From Telmatactis stephensoni (Eukaryota > Cnidaria > Anthozoa > Actiniaria > Isophelliidae): a stretch of DNA of 64,000 bases. The stretch spans positions 992,001-1,056,000 of the forward strand of contig JALIZF010001880.1 in the NCBI GenBank assembly GCA_029948255.1, given 5' to 3'. The notes under the pieces are model-generated. The model saw only the letters and a list, made by a program, of their open reading frames with translations. It was not told where the DNA came from and did not search any database. The position numbers were made by a program, and so were the translations under genes. This document shows, one piece after another, positions 12,804 through 34,690 of this stretch (positions within the stretch are counted from its first letter, which is position 1; the number at the start of each line of letters is the position of its first letter).

Positions 12804-13935
12804 ATGGAAGATATTGAAGCAAATTCTACTCAACACAAAGAAAACAGTAAAAGAAACTCGCCAAAGAACGAAAATGAGGTCTGTATAGAATTCAAAAGTA
12901 GTCGTTAACCCTAATTCCACTTGTTTAACTTTCTGCAAATGATTATTTATGTCAAATGCATTGATGGATCGATAAAGACCTATATCGGACTTTGACATCA
13001 ACTTCAACAGTCTCTCTAGAAGTTATCTATACAATGCGCCGCAGTTTCCATTTGTGTGAGAGATCCTATAGCTCGAAATTCGTTTCATGTGAAAAAGAAT
13101 GCTCTTAACTATTATTGTAAACAGAATTACTCTTTGACTAGCTATCACGGGGCCTGCTGTTCGAATTCTTATACCAGCTTATAATACCTTTGTCAATACT
13201 ATTCATAAGTTTCATCTAAAATTGCTCGCCGCACTTGCATCAGTCGAAGCAATCTTGTGATTTCTAAATGAAACATTTCAAAGTTCTGAAATGGGCGCCG
13301 TTCTGATTAAAGGGTCAAATCAAATGGGAAAATAACTATATTATTTGTATAACAACTAAAAATCATTTGAGTAATAACGTTTATAGTTAGAGTTGTTGAG
13401 GAGATCAGTTCGGAAACATGTTTTTTTAACACGATGATTCGACGCACTTAGCACTTAGCTACACGTCTAGGTTTTTTTAGAAACGCGCACATTTTTACCT
13501 CAGATTCTTTCTCGCTACTTTCCCTTAGACGTAAAACGCCGATTTAGTGTGGGCGGAAGGATCGAAGCTAGCGTGCATCGCCCAACCTTGCAAAAATATA
13601 TTATAAACTTATTTCAAAAAATATTGTCGTGGTTGAAAGCAACAAGCGTTGTTCGGAAGGAAAACAGCAATAACCCAGAATGAAAGAAAACCATTTATTT
13701 TAACTCTGGGTTAATACTTATCACCAAACCACTGGAGCCTGAGTGCATGGTATCTGATCAGTTATCCGCACAGGAGAATTTCAAAATTGAATATGTTTTG
13801 AGTTGCTGCATTGTACTGAGATTGATCGACTGAAAATGCTGGTTTGGTCATGACCTGTGATAACACTAAAGTTTTACGACTTGCAACTGAAGCAAGAGCT
13901 GAGAGTTCTGTGCATAGAATATTAAAATGTAGTGG

Positions 13936-14046
<111 letters not shown>

Positions 14047-14202
14047 AGACTGTACGTGTTCCCCAATTAGTGCGCAAGCGCTAGAAGACATTAGACACTC
14101 ATAAATATACAGTTATATATTTATTGCTCAGAATGATAGCAATATTGACGAAAATAATGATGAAACTCCACAACAACAACAACAAGAAAACGATGACACA
14201 AC

Positions 14203-14242
<40 letters not shown>

Positions 14243-14637
14243 GAAAACGATGAAAACACTGAACAAAAATCCCCTGATAACAAGATCGAGGTACGTTTAC
14301 AAGTTGTTTATTATTTTATGGTTCCTTTCCCGGTGTCAAACACTGCTTGACTTTTTCTTTCCAATTAGTCTCGTTACTATTTTTCCCGAGTAATTTATAT
14401 TGCATTGATATATACCTCGCTACACGAACTTACTTGGTTAGAGACTACAGAATAATTTGTTGTTAAAAAGGCTATTAGCCTTAACCCAGGATGAAAGAAA
14501 ACCATTCCTTTTAATCTTTTTTATTGTAGTTACTAACATGTGAGTTTTTTAGTTCGTTCTTTCCTTGATTCAGTCCTCCGGATTTCCTCCCTCAGTACGT
14601 AAGAAAACTTGTGAGCTGAGAGTTGTGTGCATAGAGC

Positions 14638-14968
14638 ACAGGTAGCCCAAGCTGTACATTTGTATATGAAATATATATTACCAGTAATATATGTACATGA
14701 AGGGAGAAAAATTCAAATAATCGCTAAAAACTCCCTCAAATGAGCACAAAACGGCTTGAAACCTCACAGAAATACACAGAAAGACAAGCACAACAGCATT
14801 ATGAGTTCAAATTATTCCTTTATTCAAAATCTATTTTTCAGCAAATCGTTCGTGAAATCCCAACTAAGCAATTTTTTAAATTTTAGGTCAGTGTCAACTT
14901 TTTATATATTTTATGTTTTAAATCCCATATATTTCATATGCAAATGCACAGCTTGGGCTACCTGTAGT
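14638..14968. repeat. MITE with about 36-bp terminal inverted repeats, TRAF-B intron 2
   Basis: Left end CAGGTAGCCCAAGCTGTAC..TATGAAATATAT and right end ATATTTCATATG..CAGCTTGGGCTACCTG are inverted copies. It splits another dispersed repeat whose uninterrupted form lies in intron 1 (about 13890-14090) and, reversed, at about 40060-40180. Confidence 0.75.
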
Positions 14969-15171
14969 GTGAGAGAGTACAGTGTCCCCTAATTAGTGCG
15001 CAAGCGCTAGAACACATGGGACACCTTAAATAAACATATTTTTATTTATTGCTCAGACTGGAGACAATATTGGCAAAAATAATGAAACTCCAAAACAAGA
15101 AAACGAAAACACTGAAGAAAACCCCTCTGATGACATAAATAAGGTATTTAAGCAATATATATATATAAACC

Positions 15172-15258
15172 GAAGAGCACTCGACTAAGCCTCGTATTCC
15201 TAAGCGTGACGATAAAACACGTGCGCTTAGGAATACGAGGCTTAGTCGAGTGTTCTTC
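15172..15258. repeat. 35-bp stem hairpin with 17-nt loop
   Basis: Arms 15172-15206 and 15224-15258 are inverted copies with one mismatch (core CTAAGCCTCGTATTCCTAAG). It lies 29 bp after a coding exon of TRAF-B. Foldback element or structured transcript; no tRNA or miRNA identity can be claimed. Confidence 0.8.
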
Positions 15259-15596
15259 TTGCTTTTCGAGTGCTCTTCATCTTTCACCGTGTTTACATCA
15301 CAGTACAAACAGGTTTGGTTTGAATTTCGAGGTGGATCACCGACAACACTACTCGGTGCAGCGGGTTGCTAACTAAAGTAATCAGTGGTTTTTGATGTGC
15401 TATTTGGTTAATTACTCTATATTATATAGATTGAAGAAGATGCTAAAGGGGACGACGAAAGTCAAAAGAGATATGAAGAAGAACTGAAAAAACTGTACGA
15501 TACTGCTGACAGCTTTAGGGCGGTAATGAAGCAAACTATCTTCTATTCATTCATTTAATTGTTCGTTCATTCATTATGCGTTCGTTCGTCGTTCGT

Positions 15597-15880
<284 letters not shown>

Positions 15881-17185
15881 TTTTTTACTCAGGAACTGCT
15901 AGTGATACAATATGGGACATAAATGACGATTAAATCGGAAAGTTTGTGCGTTTTTCATGACGCACTTTCCCTTTCACTCAATGTTGTGATTCGTCCACAA
16001 TCTCGTCTTCAATTAACATGGATAAGCATTCTATGTTAAACATTTAATCTGATTGCTTTCTTGCTGTGGATTTAAAATTGTAGATTTTTTTTTCTTTTCC
16101 AAAGCAGGTTAATGGCAACGAAACCTCGCCACGAGAACAAGAAAATCAAGAAATAACAGAACAAAACCAGGTATACACTATCATAATTTACTGATGTTGT
16201 TATATAGCATCATATCAAAAGATATCGCTTGGTCGAATTGTCCAATAGATTTATTATGCTGATACTGAACGGCAATTACTCGGGCATCCACTTTTGCGGT
16301 AATTAAAGAGCACTAATATATCTACAGTAATGAGATGGGCCAATAGGTAGCCTGAGTGAACGCCAAATAATGGCGTCTAGTTTTCGAAAGCGGAAGTACT
16401 GTTTTCTTTGAAACAGCCCCGACGTAAGTGATTTCAAATTATTATTTATCCTATTGTATAAGACAAGTCAATTAAACATCATTTTTAACATGTTTGAACA
16501 TCTAGACAATTGTCTTTCTGGACAGGAAAGAGGCCGGCAAAGTCCAACCGGAAGTACTCACTCACAACCTGAAAAACCTGCAGAAATTCCTTGTTTGACT
16601 GGACCTTTTCCAGAGAAAAATCTCTTGATTTCTTCCCCCGAAAATATCTTTATTTGCGTAAACTGCAAGGGGATTCTTCGTGAGCCCGTAAAGATGAAAG
16701 CATGTGAACACTTTGTGTGTTATCAATGCTTCCAAGACATTAAAGGGTATGTGAGTGATTTAGTGATGAGGGAGGGCGTCAAAGAGTGTGTCAAAGAGTG
16801 ATACTAACGTACGTGAGGGAGGGAGGGTGCCAAAGAGTGATACGCATGTACGTAAAGGAGAAAGAGGCGACATACCAAGGGACAAATGTGCATATTTGAC
16901 TCTGAATAATGAAGATAGACTTGGGGTGGACAGGTTTTAAGTCTTATGTTACACCCTTGCGCATTCATTGACAATGGCGCGCTTTTCTCATTTGTCAAAT
17001 GTCACTAAATTTATAAAATCTTAATTTTGCAGAAATTCACGACGATGCCCAGAAGATGACATGGAACTAGAAGACAGAAAGCCTGTAATACATCATTATT
17101 TTATTCTCTTCGTCTTTTATTTTTGTTGTTGTTATTATTATTACATTAGTCTGTCATCGTCGTTTAATTTGTTTCATTCGTTGCA

Positions 17186-17288
17186 AAGGGAGGGGAGGGG
17201 AGGGAAGAGAAGAGAAGAGAAGAGAAGGGAAGGGAAGGGAAGGGAAGGGAAAGGAAGGGAAGGGAAAGGAAGGGAAGGGAAGGGAAGG
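17186..17288. repeat. (GGGAA)n microsatellite, TRAF-B intron
   Basis: Purine-only GGGAA/AGAGA repeats in the intron after the second RING exon. Confidence 0.9.
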
Positions 17289-18774
17289 AGGACTTCACCA
17301 TCTCTTTTCTTTCCCGTAACGCAGGCTAGTGACGTTTTTACTGGTTTCTGATCCTATCACGTTGTTTTGCTAATTGACGTTTTCAGGTTATTGACAAAGC
17401 CCTCAGAAATGAAATAGACAAACTGCAAGTGAAGTGCCAAAACAGTCAACAGGGTTGTGAATGGCAAGCAACAATACAGGAATTCCAGGTGAGAACAAAT
17501 ATTGATTCTGTTTTCCACTGGTGTTTTGTGAGTTATGAGAAAGTTTAACGGAAAACGACAGACGGCAAAGAAGACCACGCAGCATTCCTTTCTCGCATTT
17601 GGCGTTGCGCGTTTTATACTTTTTTAACGTAAGCGTGACTTCACGTTTACGATAAACGCGACATAATAGTATTACTTGTCACAGACTGTGTTTTCAGCGT
17701 CATTATAGAGTCCCTAACTCAACCATGATATTCACGATGGTAAACTGTCTTGCGTGCCATACTGCATAGTATGAAAACCTTTGAAAAAGAAATGACCCAT
17801 TTCTTCATTTGTATTCCAAATAACATTTATTTCGTTAGAATCACGTGGAATTGTGTGAATTTATCGAAATGATTTGTGAATACGACTGTGGTACTAGAAT
17901 GTTAAAGAACGACTATCAGAAACACCTCGACAAAGAATGTCCCAAGCACTTCATCAAATGTCCGTACTGTCGTGATGTCATCATTCGAGAAGACAAAAAG
18001 GTGAAATAAACTATCTGTAACTGCGCATGCGTGCTAGGTAGTGTAAGCTCTCAGGTTTGTCCCACATGAAGAAGATGTACTTAAACGATACAGGATATTT
18101 GACAGTAGCTATTTTAAAAGGGTTGAGGGTTCTCTGATTAGTGTACTGAGTAAAAACAATTAGTAAATTTGACAAAATTTGTTGTTAAGTTGCAATGAAT
18201 GAATGAATGAATGAATGAATGTTATTAATTTGCAATTCAGAGCCATTTTAAAGAGTGTGACAAGCTTCCAATTCCATGCCCCAACAAGTGCGACAAAAGT
18301 ACAGTCCCACGAAACAAGGTATGATGATCAACAAAGTTGTTACGAACAAAAGGGAAAGATTAAACTCATCAAATACTAAGTTCTGTTCAAATTCCTCGTC
18401 TTTCTTAGCTTGACGAGCACATTGAGAAAGAATGTCTTCGTTCCAAGATTAAGTGTGAGTTTGAAGATGTTGGCTGCTGTCACGAAGTAAGTTAGATTCA
18501 TTAGTTACACCCCTTCCCCTGACCACACCCCTTTACCTATATAGGCAGAGGGGTTGAAAGCTAGCGATCGTTTTGCCTCAACGCCACGCCCTGACATCGC
18601 CAAGAACACTCTGTTAATATCTTAGTATTAATGAAAATTTGCAAATTATCAAGTCTATTTATGACAAAGTATTTTTGATTTTTTGAGTTTTAATTAATCT
18701 TTTTAATTCTACTATCTGTAAGATTTCCACTTGTTTGCGCAAAAATGTTAGTTTTAATTATTAGCCCGTCAAAC

Positions 18775-19031
18775 TCTTGTTTAGTCTGTCTGCGTAACAG
18801 CGGCAATCAGCTTGTGATTGGCTAAAATAACGCTGCTTGCCATTGGGTATTTCCATAGAAACACTTACTCACGTCATGTTGGCACGAAAGAACATCCAAT
18901 AAGAAACAGCGTTAGAATGACCTTCACGATTTAGCGATTTAGCCAATCAAAAGCCTCTTTTCACAATGAGACAGACCGTTGGGGGTCCAGAACACGATTC
19001 ATGTGTTACACAACGGACTAAACAAACGTGA
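18775..19031. repeat. Possible inverted-repeat element, TRAF-B intron
   Basis: TTGTTTAGTCTGT at the left and ACGGACTAAACAAACG at the right are roughly complementary. GATTGGCTAAA and TTTAGCCAATC lie inside as a second inverted pair. Imperfect; boundaries are approximate. Confidence 0.4.
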
Positions 19032-19753
19032 TAAAAAGAGCTATTGCAAATTATATTTGTGAATTGGCCAAATAATATCTTCGACGTTTAGTATTCAAAA
19101 CTTTATAAAGACCCTGTTGCATGCATTCATATTAACCAGATTAGACGAGAAAACATGCCAAGACATATAGCAATGGAAATGGTTGACCACATTAAACTAC
19201 TGCACGACGTAGACGGCAAACACAAAAAACTATTGGATGAGATTATGAAGAGTTTGGAGGAGAACGACTTGGTACTGAGAGAAAAAGACTATACCTCGCA
19301 TTTGTGAACTGGAAAAAATGTCTCGCACTCAACTAATATGGCGAATTGATGATTTTAAAAAGTAGGTGATGGATTGTTTTCAAGACAAGCACGCGCGCGG
19401 GATTGAAGCAAAATTGCCACTGTCTATTTAGAAGGCGTAGTTCTAGAGAATTAGTTACATAGGGCAAAAGGAAGCATTTTGGAGGTTTGTTTTTGGTAGA
19501 TAACGTCATGTACATGCCATATGTATTGTTGCTGTCAAAAATATTATTATTGTTATTGATCAGGCATTGTTATTATCATTGCCATTGCCATTTTCATTCT
19601 AGTGTATTTTTTGATAATTATATATTTATTATTTATTTATTCGCCATTCATATATATTTACAAAAGATTTTTTTACAATATCTATATAACAAAAGATTTT
19701 TTTTCATTGTCACTGTCATGGTGACTGTCATTGTAAATGTAATTGTCACTGTC

Positions 19754-20018
19754 ATTGTTATTGTTATTGTTATTGTTATTGTTATTGTTATTGTTATTGT
19801 TATTGTTATTGTTATTGTTATTGTTATTGTTATTGTTATTGTTATTGTTATTGTTATTGTTATTGTTATTGTTATTGTTATTGTTATTGTTATTGTTATT
19901 GTTATTGTTATTGTTATTGTTATTGTTATTGTTATTGTTATTGTTATTGTTATTGTTATTGTTATTGTTATTGTTATTGTTATTGTTATTGTTATTGTTA
20001 TTGTTATGGTTATGGTTA
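19754..20018. repeat. (TTATTG)n hexanucleotide array
   Basis: About 43 near-perfect hexamer units, ending about 45 bp before the acceptor of a MATH-domain exon of TRAF-B. It yields repeat-only frames (IVIV, LLLL, NNNN) that are not genes. Confidence 0.95.
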
Positions 20019-20596
20019 TTGAACCAAAACATTTACTTTTCATTGCTGTTTCACCAAACAGCAAAATGAACCAAGCCAAAGAAGGAAACGAGGAAACTCT
20101 CTTCTATCCTCCTTTTACAACCAGCAAACATGGCTACCGTCTTAGTGCGTCTGTGTGTCTCAATTGGTGAAGGGAAAGGCAAAGGAACTCACATGTCTGT
20201 CTTTATTAGTGTGCTTAAAGGTACGACGTAGAGCATAAGCCATGGCTTTTTCTTATTCCTTAGTCATTTGCATAACACAAATTTCGAATAATTTTCCGTG
20301 CAGGTCCATTTGATTCGTTGCTGAATTGGCCATTTGAGTGTCGAGTAACCTTCACTTTGCTGGACCAAAATCCACTACCATCACAGCGAAAACACATCCG
20401 TTTTAGCATGAAGCCAAACCCATGTGCAGAAAACCAGCCGTTCTTGGGCAGACCTAAAATGGAAAAGAATGCCAGCTTTGGATGCACTAAGTTTGCGAAA
20501 CATGAGGAAATTGAGTCGAGAAACTACATTGAGGAAAATACAATTTTTTTGAAGATAGCTGTTGACTGGGACTGTGATAGTGTACCCGAACCCTAA

Positions 20597-22020
20597 AGGA
20601 AGAATGCACATTAGATAGATGAACAACAACACGATAGGGTCCGCACCATCTCAGTGTTTTGCTGATCATCAGCGATGCTTGCATTCTCACAAGGTGAATT
20701 TCACCTTCCCGGAGTTCCCCAGAATGCTGTACGATTTTGCGCGCGCAAGCGAGGTCAGGGCACAAACATATTAGAAAAGATGGCATTTATTGAAAACTCT
20801 TGCATTTACATGAACTTTTATCGGAATTTGTAGGTACTATACTCGTTTTGTGGTGTTTCTTTCAGTTTATCTATGGCTTGCTTTAATATTTTTTACCCTG
20901 ACCTTGCTTGCGCGCGCTGAATCGTAATGAATTCTGGGAAACTCCGGGAAGGTGAATTCACAGTTGGGATCTGCGCATGTTTTTCTAATCTGCATGGCTA
21001 ATTTTATGAACTCCTATGACGTCACAAGTGTGTAAAACCAACATCCTTAATCATGATTACAGCTTTGTAACGTTTGCTCAGACCAGCCATCAAGGAAATC
21101 TTATCATTAAAATTCTTAGTGAGTCAATGGCTCTTTAATTTATTAAAAAATACAACATAAGGATACTAAAAGAAAGTTGTATCTAAAAACAATGTGAGAA
21201 TGAAAAAATATGATCCATTATTTCACGAGTTAAGTAAATCATTTTGTAGTATTTAGGTGTTGCTATAAGCAAACCCCTCCCGCATCTTGTCCGTCCTCAC
21301 CATCGATCGATCGTAGCCTGCGTAGCTGACGCTTATATGCAGACTACTTGTTTCGTTACGGTCTTGTTCAGTTTGACTCCACTTTTCATCCCAAACTACA
21401 CTAAATGCTATGATGATAAACGTTGATAAAAGCTTGTAAAAAAAGAATGAAAGCTAAATGCTTTGTTCTTACTTTTGATCGGATAAACGACCAAAATAGA
21501 GAGTATTTTCATGATTTTTACAAACTGGTTCCAGCTGAAAGTTTAGAAATATTATTAACATTTTATTTTATTGGAAAGTTAAAAGTTAGAAAGAGAAACG
21601 TCGGTGTTGTCCAGAGGCATGCAACTACGTGGGAGTTTTACTACTTTTGTTTTCATTAGTCATTAATTGCTTTTATGGATTGTGAAATCTAGTTATACAT
21701 ATGTATAAGCAATATACGTAGCTAAAAATGAACGTTTTTTTATCCTCGACGTTTCTCGATTGTTCCACATATATGTTGATACTTCCATGCGATGGCTCTT
21801 TATATGTTAAGGTTACTTCATTATCTCATTGATCAGTTTTCAAAACAAAACTGTGGAATTGAATAAAATTGCTTGCACGGTAGGGTTTCGGACCGAAATA
21901 GTATCTTAGCTATATCGCTTCAATGGATTGAACCATACTAAAACATTGTTTGACTGAATCCTTGACAACAGAAAACATTAACGATACAATAATAATCATC
22001 GTAATAGTGTATTACGAGCC
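20597..22020. other. Intergenic between TRAF-B and TRAF-C
   Basis: Holds the inverted-repeat element at 20694-20962 and otherwise AT-rich sequence with no recognisable gene. Short open frames near 21423 and 21950 have no recognisable homology. Confidence 0.5.
20694..20962. repeat. MITE-like element, about 65-bp inverted ends
   Basis: GTGAATTTCACCTTCCCGGAG...GCGCGCGCAAGCGAGGTCAGGG at the left is mirrored by CCCTGACCTTGCTTGCGCGCGC...CTCCGGGAAGGTGAATTCAC at 20895-20962. No coding capacity. Confidence 0.75.
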
Positions 22021-22024
22021 ACAT

Positions 22025-22195
22025 GATTGGCTATATTTTGCATCACGTGATGATACAATTCTATCAAGCATTTTCATTGGTCGGTTGTTCAATGGCAGGT
22101 GTATGTATACAGAACTCTCGATTATTCTTTATTAAATTGCGTTTGAAGATTGTTTTGTTGAAATTTGGACTTTATCGTTTACTACTGCGGTAAAA
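22025..22195 (+). promoter_or_regulatory. TRAF-C promoter block with two inverted CCAAT boxes
   Basis: GATTGGC at 22025-22031, ATCACGTGAT at about 22042, CATTGGTCGG at 22075-22084, GGCAGGTGTATG, CTCTCGAT and TTTGAAGAT. ATG at 22196. Confidence 0.6.
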
Positions 22196-31365
<9,170 letters not shown>

Positions 31366-31511
31366 ATGCCGCAAATACAGGCATTTCTGCTTAGCTCTGC
31401 TTATAGTAATGACAAGAACTATTTGTAGAACCTTTGTACATAAGTTTGTAAAACTATGGGATATTAGAGTCAACTCTCACTGAGCTACTAAATGAGATGC
31501 GCGCGTTTTTG

Positions 31512-31628
31512 ATCGTCAAAAGCCTTTCACGTGACGCCATGGCAGCCATCTTAATTTGATGAACTTTTACGAATGATTTCTCAATTACGTTAGCGTATAT
31601 TGTTTGTTCATCCAACATGGCTATCGCT
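31512..31628 (-). repeat. Short hairpin repeat with AAGATGGCTGCC motif, copy 2
   Basis: Reverse-complement counterpart of 4262-4350. On this strand it reads CACGTGACGCCATGGCAGCC, ATCTTAA, GATGAACTTTT ... GTTTGTTCATCCAA. Confidence 0.5.
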
Positions 31629-32208
31629 TCTTTATATTTGGATTCTCAAAGGAATGATTAAAACCCGGCAAATTCTTTCATTAAGATTCATGGTCAGTTG
31701 GCTTGATTCTCGAGCAAAACGCGCGCGGATTTGTGTACGAATCTGGATAAGAAACGCCATAATCAAACCACGTGGAAGTGAGTTTGAAATCATTACAAGT
31801 AATTAATTGTATTTTTAGCCGTGAAAGTTACCCAAATATCCCATGGTGCTTTATGGGTTTGATGTGTACAGTACAAACAGTGGTTGCTGTGACAACTCGC
31901 ACTATCTTGCAACACTAGCCTATTTGGTTAACGTAAGGACAGTCCTTCATATTAACCATACATTCATTACAACAGTATATTGTAATCGATGGATCCCTGA
32001 GTATCAAGAATCGCATTTATATAATTAATCGGAAAGAAGACAAGACTTCAATCTTTTCGAGATTTCTCAGGATAAGCACTTGTCACTGATTCACAGTTCA
32101 TTCGCATTTTGTATCACTTACAACTACAACGACAGTTTTATTGCATTGATATGTAGACATATTGAATGCAGTTTTTCGTTGTGATTGGGTGCATAGCTGC
32201 GCGATGTG

Positions 32209-32449
32209 GTTGGGTGCATTGTGGTTGGTGTGTTTTAGTTGGATGCGTTGTGTTTGGGTGCGTTGTGGTTGGGTGCGTTGTGGTTGGGTGCGTTGTGGTT
32301 GGGTGCGTTGTGGTTGGGTGCGTTGTGGTTGGATGTGTTGTATTTGGGTGCGTTGTGTTTGGGTGTGTTGTGGTTGGGTGCGTTGTGGTTGAGTGCGTTG
32401 TGGTGGGGTGTGCTGTGGTGGGGTGTGTCGTAGTTGAGTACGTTGTGTG
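32209..32449. repeat. 15-bp minisatellite GTTGTGGTTGGGTGC
   Basis: About 16 imperfect units; open in several frames in both directions (VGCVV, HPTTT), which are artefacts. Confidence 0.9.
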
Positions 32450-32717
32450 GTGCAATGGCGACATGTTACAAGTCCATGCTCTTTAATAACTGTCTAATAA
32501 CGCTTGCTTTGCAAGTTGCAAGGACAACTACCTGATGTAACATACATAACTTACAACAAGAGAGAGAGAGAATACAATATCAAGGAGAGAATTGACAGCT
32601 GATGTGCGCTCAGGACTCAGTTTTAGGTATGCTTCCACAGTGATCTGGATACATTTGAAAACACAATTTTTTGCTACGTGAAGTGAGTTAGGCTTTTCGT
32701 CCAGACTAAAACAACGG

Positions 32718-32990
32718 GTGCTTACCATTTAAACCAAACCATCCAGTTGGAAATTCGTTTCCTAAAAAACAACGATAAATGGTACGCGTGTCTTCCAACC
32801 AAAAAGAGCGGGAAAACACATATGGTACACGCGTCAACCGGAAGAACCAAAAAGAGCGGGAAAAGTGGACTACCTAAATCGGAAGACCGAACGTTTTCCG
32901 GAACTTTCCGATCGGAATGACACATACCATTTGTTTTTTCAACCGGAATTTCCGGTTTTTCCGGCTAAATGGTAAGCATCCAACGTTTTT
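32718..32990 (+). repeat. MITE of the TTACCATTT family, copy 3
   Basis: GGTGCTTACCATTT at the left and AAATGGTAAGCATC at the right, flanked on both sides by CAACG, a possible 5-bp target duplication. Interior aligns with 4628-4867. Confidence 0.75.
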
Positions 32991-33869
32991 CTTTTGTCTA
33001 AGCTGTGTAAACGCAAAAAAAATTCTTTTTCAAATTTGTTCGGACGGTACGTGTTTTCAGTTCCTTTTTGGGGGTGGGGTGGGGTTGTGCCTTCTCCTTC
33101 TACATAATTTGCTACTGTATTGTTCAATCATTAAAGTCATAACTACGAGTTTACACCTATTTTCAAAATTACGCGACCTTTGCAGACGACACTTGAATGG
33201 CTTTTTCAGTGTTTTGACTACCGTCAATCAAAGCTCCGACTATTCGTTCTCCCTGAAAAATTTACATCAAAAGTCGGAAAATACTAAATGTTCTGCCAAT
33301 AAATTCAAGTTTGTTTTGTTTCTGAATTTAGAAAGCTAAAATTTTACAAATTCTAGACGTTACAATTTGATTGACAGAAGCTTAAAATCCAGACAAGCCA
33401 TCGCCACTAGGTCGCGTAATTTTGAAATTGGGTGTAATCTTATTACTATACGTATAGTACGTACACTGATCCACGTTTAATTTGTAACATTTTTGAGTGG
33501 TCAATACCATGTGTTTTCTTACGAGAAAATACGTGGTCAGATACTTTCAAAAAAGAAAATTAAAAACAACTTCACGATCAAGATTTTTTTCGTAAATCAG
33601 CGTGCATTACTAATTGTATTACTGACTGTATTACATTGTATTAAAACACTTATAAGGATGTTGTTAATCGACAGCTTTAGCAGAACATCGCATCGCTGCG
33701 AATGAAAATTGTAGTATAACATGCCGTTGCGGTTGCAAGAAATTGAGGGTCAAATTGTTATGAGTTTTTGACGATCGTTGCGCTTAAAATCGTAGCTGTT
33801 TTATATACTACGCTAACTTTCAATTTTTTGCTAGCTTCTTGCCCAAATAAAGTAGCATGCAAGAGTTCT

Positions 33870-33870
<1 letters not shown>

Positions 33871-33900
<30 letters not shown>
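33871..33900. repeat. Poly-T tract
   Basis: About 30 consecutive T at the left edge of the palindromic element that follows. Confidence 0.9.
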
Positions 33901-33902
<2 letters not shown>

Positions 33903-34170
33903 AGTTAGAGTACAAACACTAAAAGTGTGCAATAGAGCGATAACACTAAAACCGTGAAATAACTTAGTAACTAAATAGAGACAAATAGTAGCAAAACCCT
34001 TTGTTTTCTATTGTTTCATTAGTACTATTTGTACTTTTTAGTTAGTACTTGTTTCACGGTTTTAGTGTTATCGCTCTACTTTGCACTATTTAGACAATAG
34101 AAAACAAAAGAATTTGCATAATTTAGCATTATTTAGTACTATTGCACACTTTTAGTGTTTGTACTCTGCC
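33903..34170. repeat. Palindromic element with AGAGTACAAACACTAAAAGTG ends
   Basis: Outer arms (AGTACAAACACTAAAAGTGT and CACTTTTAGTGTTTGTACT) and inner arms (GCGATAACACTAAAACCGTG and CACGGTTTTAGTGTTATCGC) are both inverted pairs, separated by short spacers. Non-coding MITE. Confidence 0.8.
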
Positions 34171-34690
34171 ATCGTAAGACACAAGTAGAAGAAAGCAGTG
34201 CCATCGGTTTTCTCTGCAATATATATTCCGTTGTAAAAGTAGGCAAAGTTCTCATTGCGCTTTCTAGTTTTATAGAAAGAGGATTTCCACAGTTACTGGG
34301 GCTGCCTTCTAGAAGACACAGTATAATTACTTTTCTTTGCGACGTACTCTGTTGCAAAAGTGTACTTCCATTCGAGTTATCTTTCTACATTGGAAACGTT
34401 TGAAATGGGAACTAATTATAAGGAAACGTTTGTGGGAGCTGGCTGCTAACTCATTGCAAAAATAAAGTAGCTCGAGTTCTGGTTTTTATAGAAAAACATT
34501 TTCCGCATTTACTAGGGCTACCTTCTATCAGACACAAGTAGAAAAATAAAGTGTCATGTTTTTTCTCTACAATATATACTCTGATGTGAAAGTAGGCATT
34601 GTACCCATTACGTTTCTTTGTTAGTATTACAGAAAAAGAATTTGCACAAGTACAAGGATTTCTCTTCATAAGGCACAGCTAAGAAAGAGT
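34170..34690. repeat. Degenerate tandem repeat, about 200-250 bp unit
   Basis: AGACACAAGTAGAA, TTCTCT(G/A)CAATATATA(T)TC, GTAAAAGTAGGCA, TTTTATAGAAA and CTGCCTTCTA motifs recur about three times in the same order. Function unknown. Confidence 0.55.

Noticed and set aside
19648..20170. Long frames of IV, IT, N or L repeats on both strands
   Set aside because: Products of the TTATTG hexamer; only the final part (20062 onward, plus strand) belongs to a real TRAF-B exon.
32138..32486. THPTTTHPT and VGCVVVGC frames
   Set aside because: 15-bp minisatellite open in several frames.
32917..33339. 140-codon intergenic frame
   Set aside because: Begins inside a MITE, composition is phenylalanine-rich and low-complexity, and no domain is recognised.
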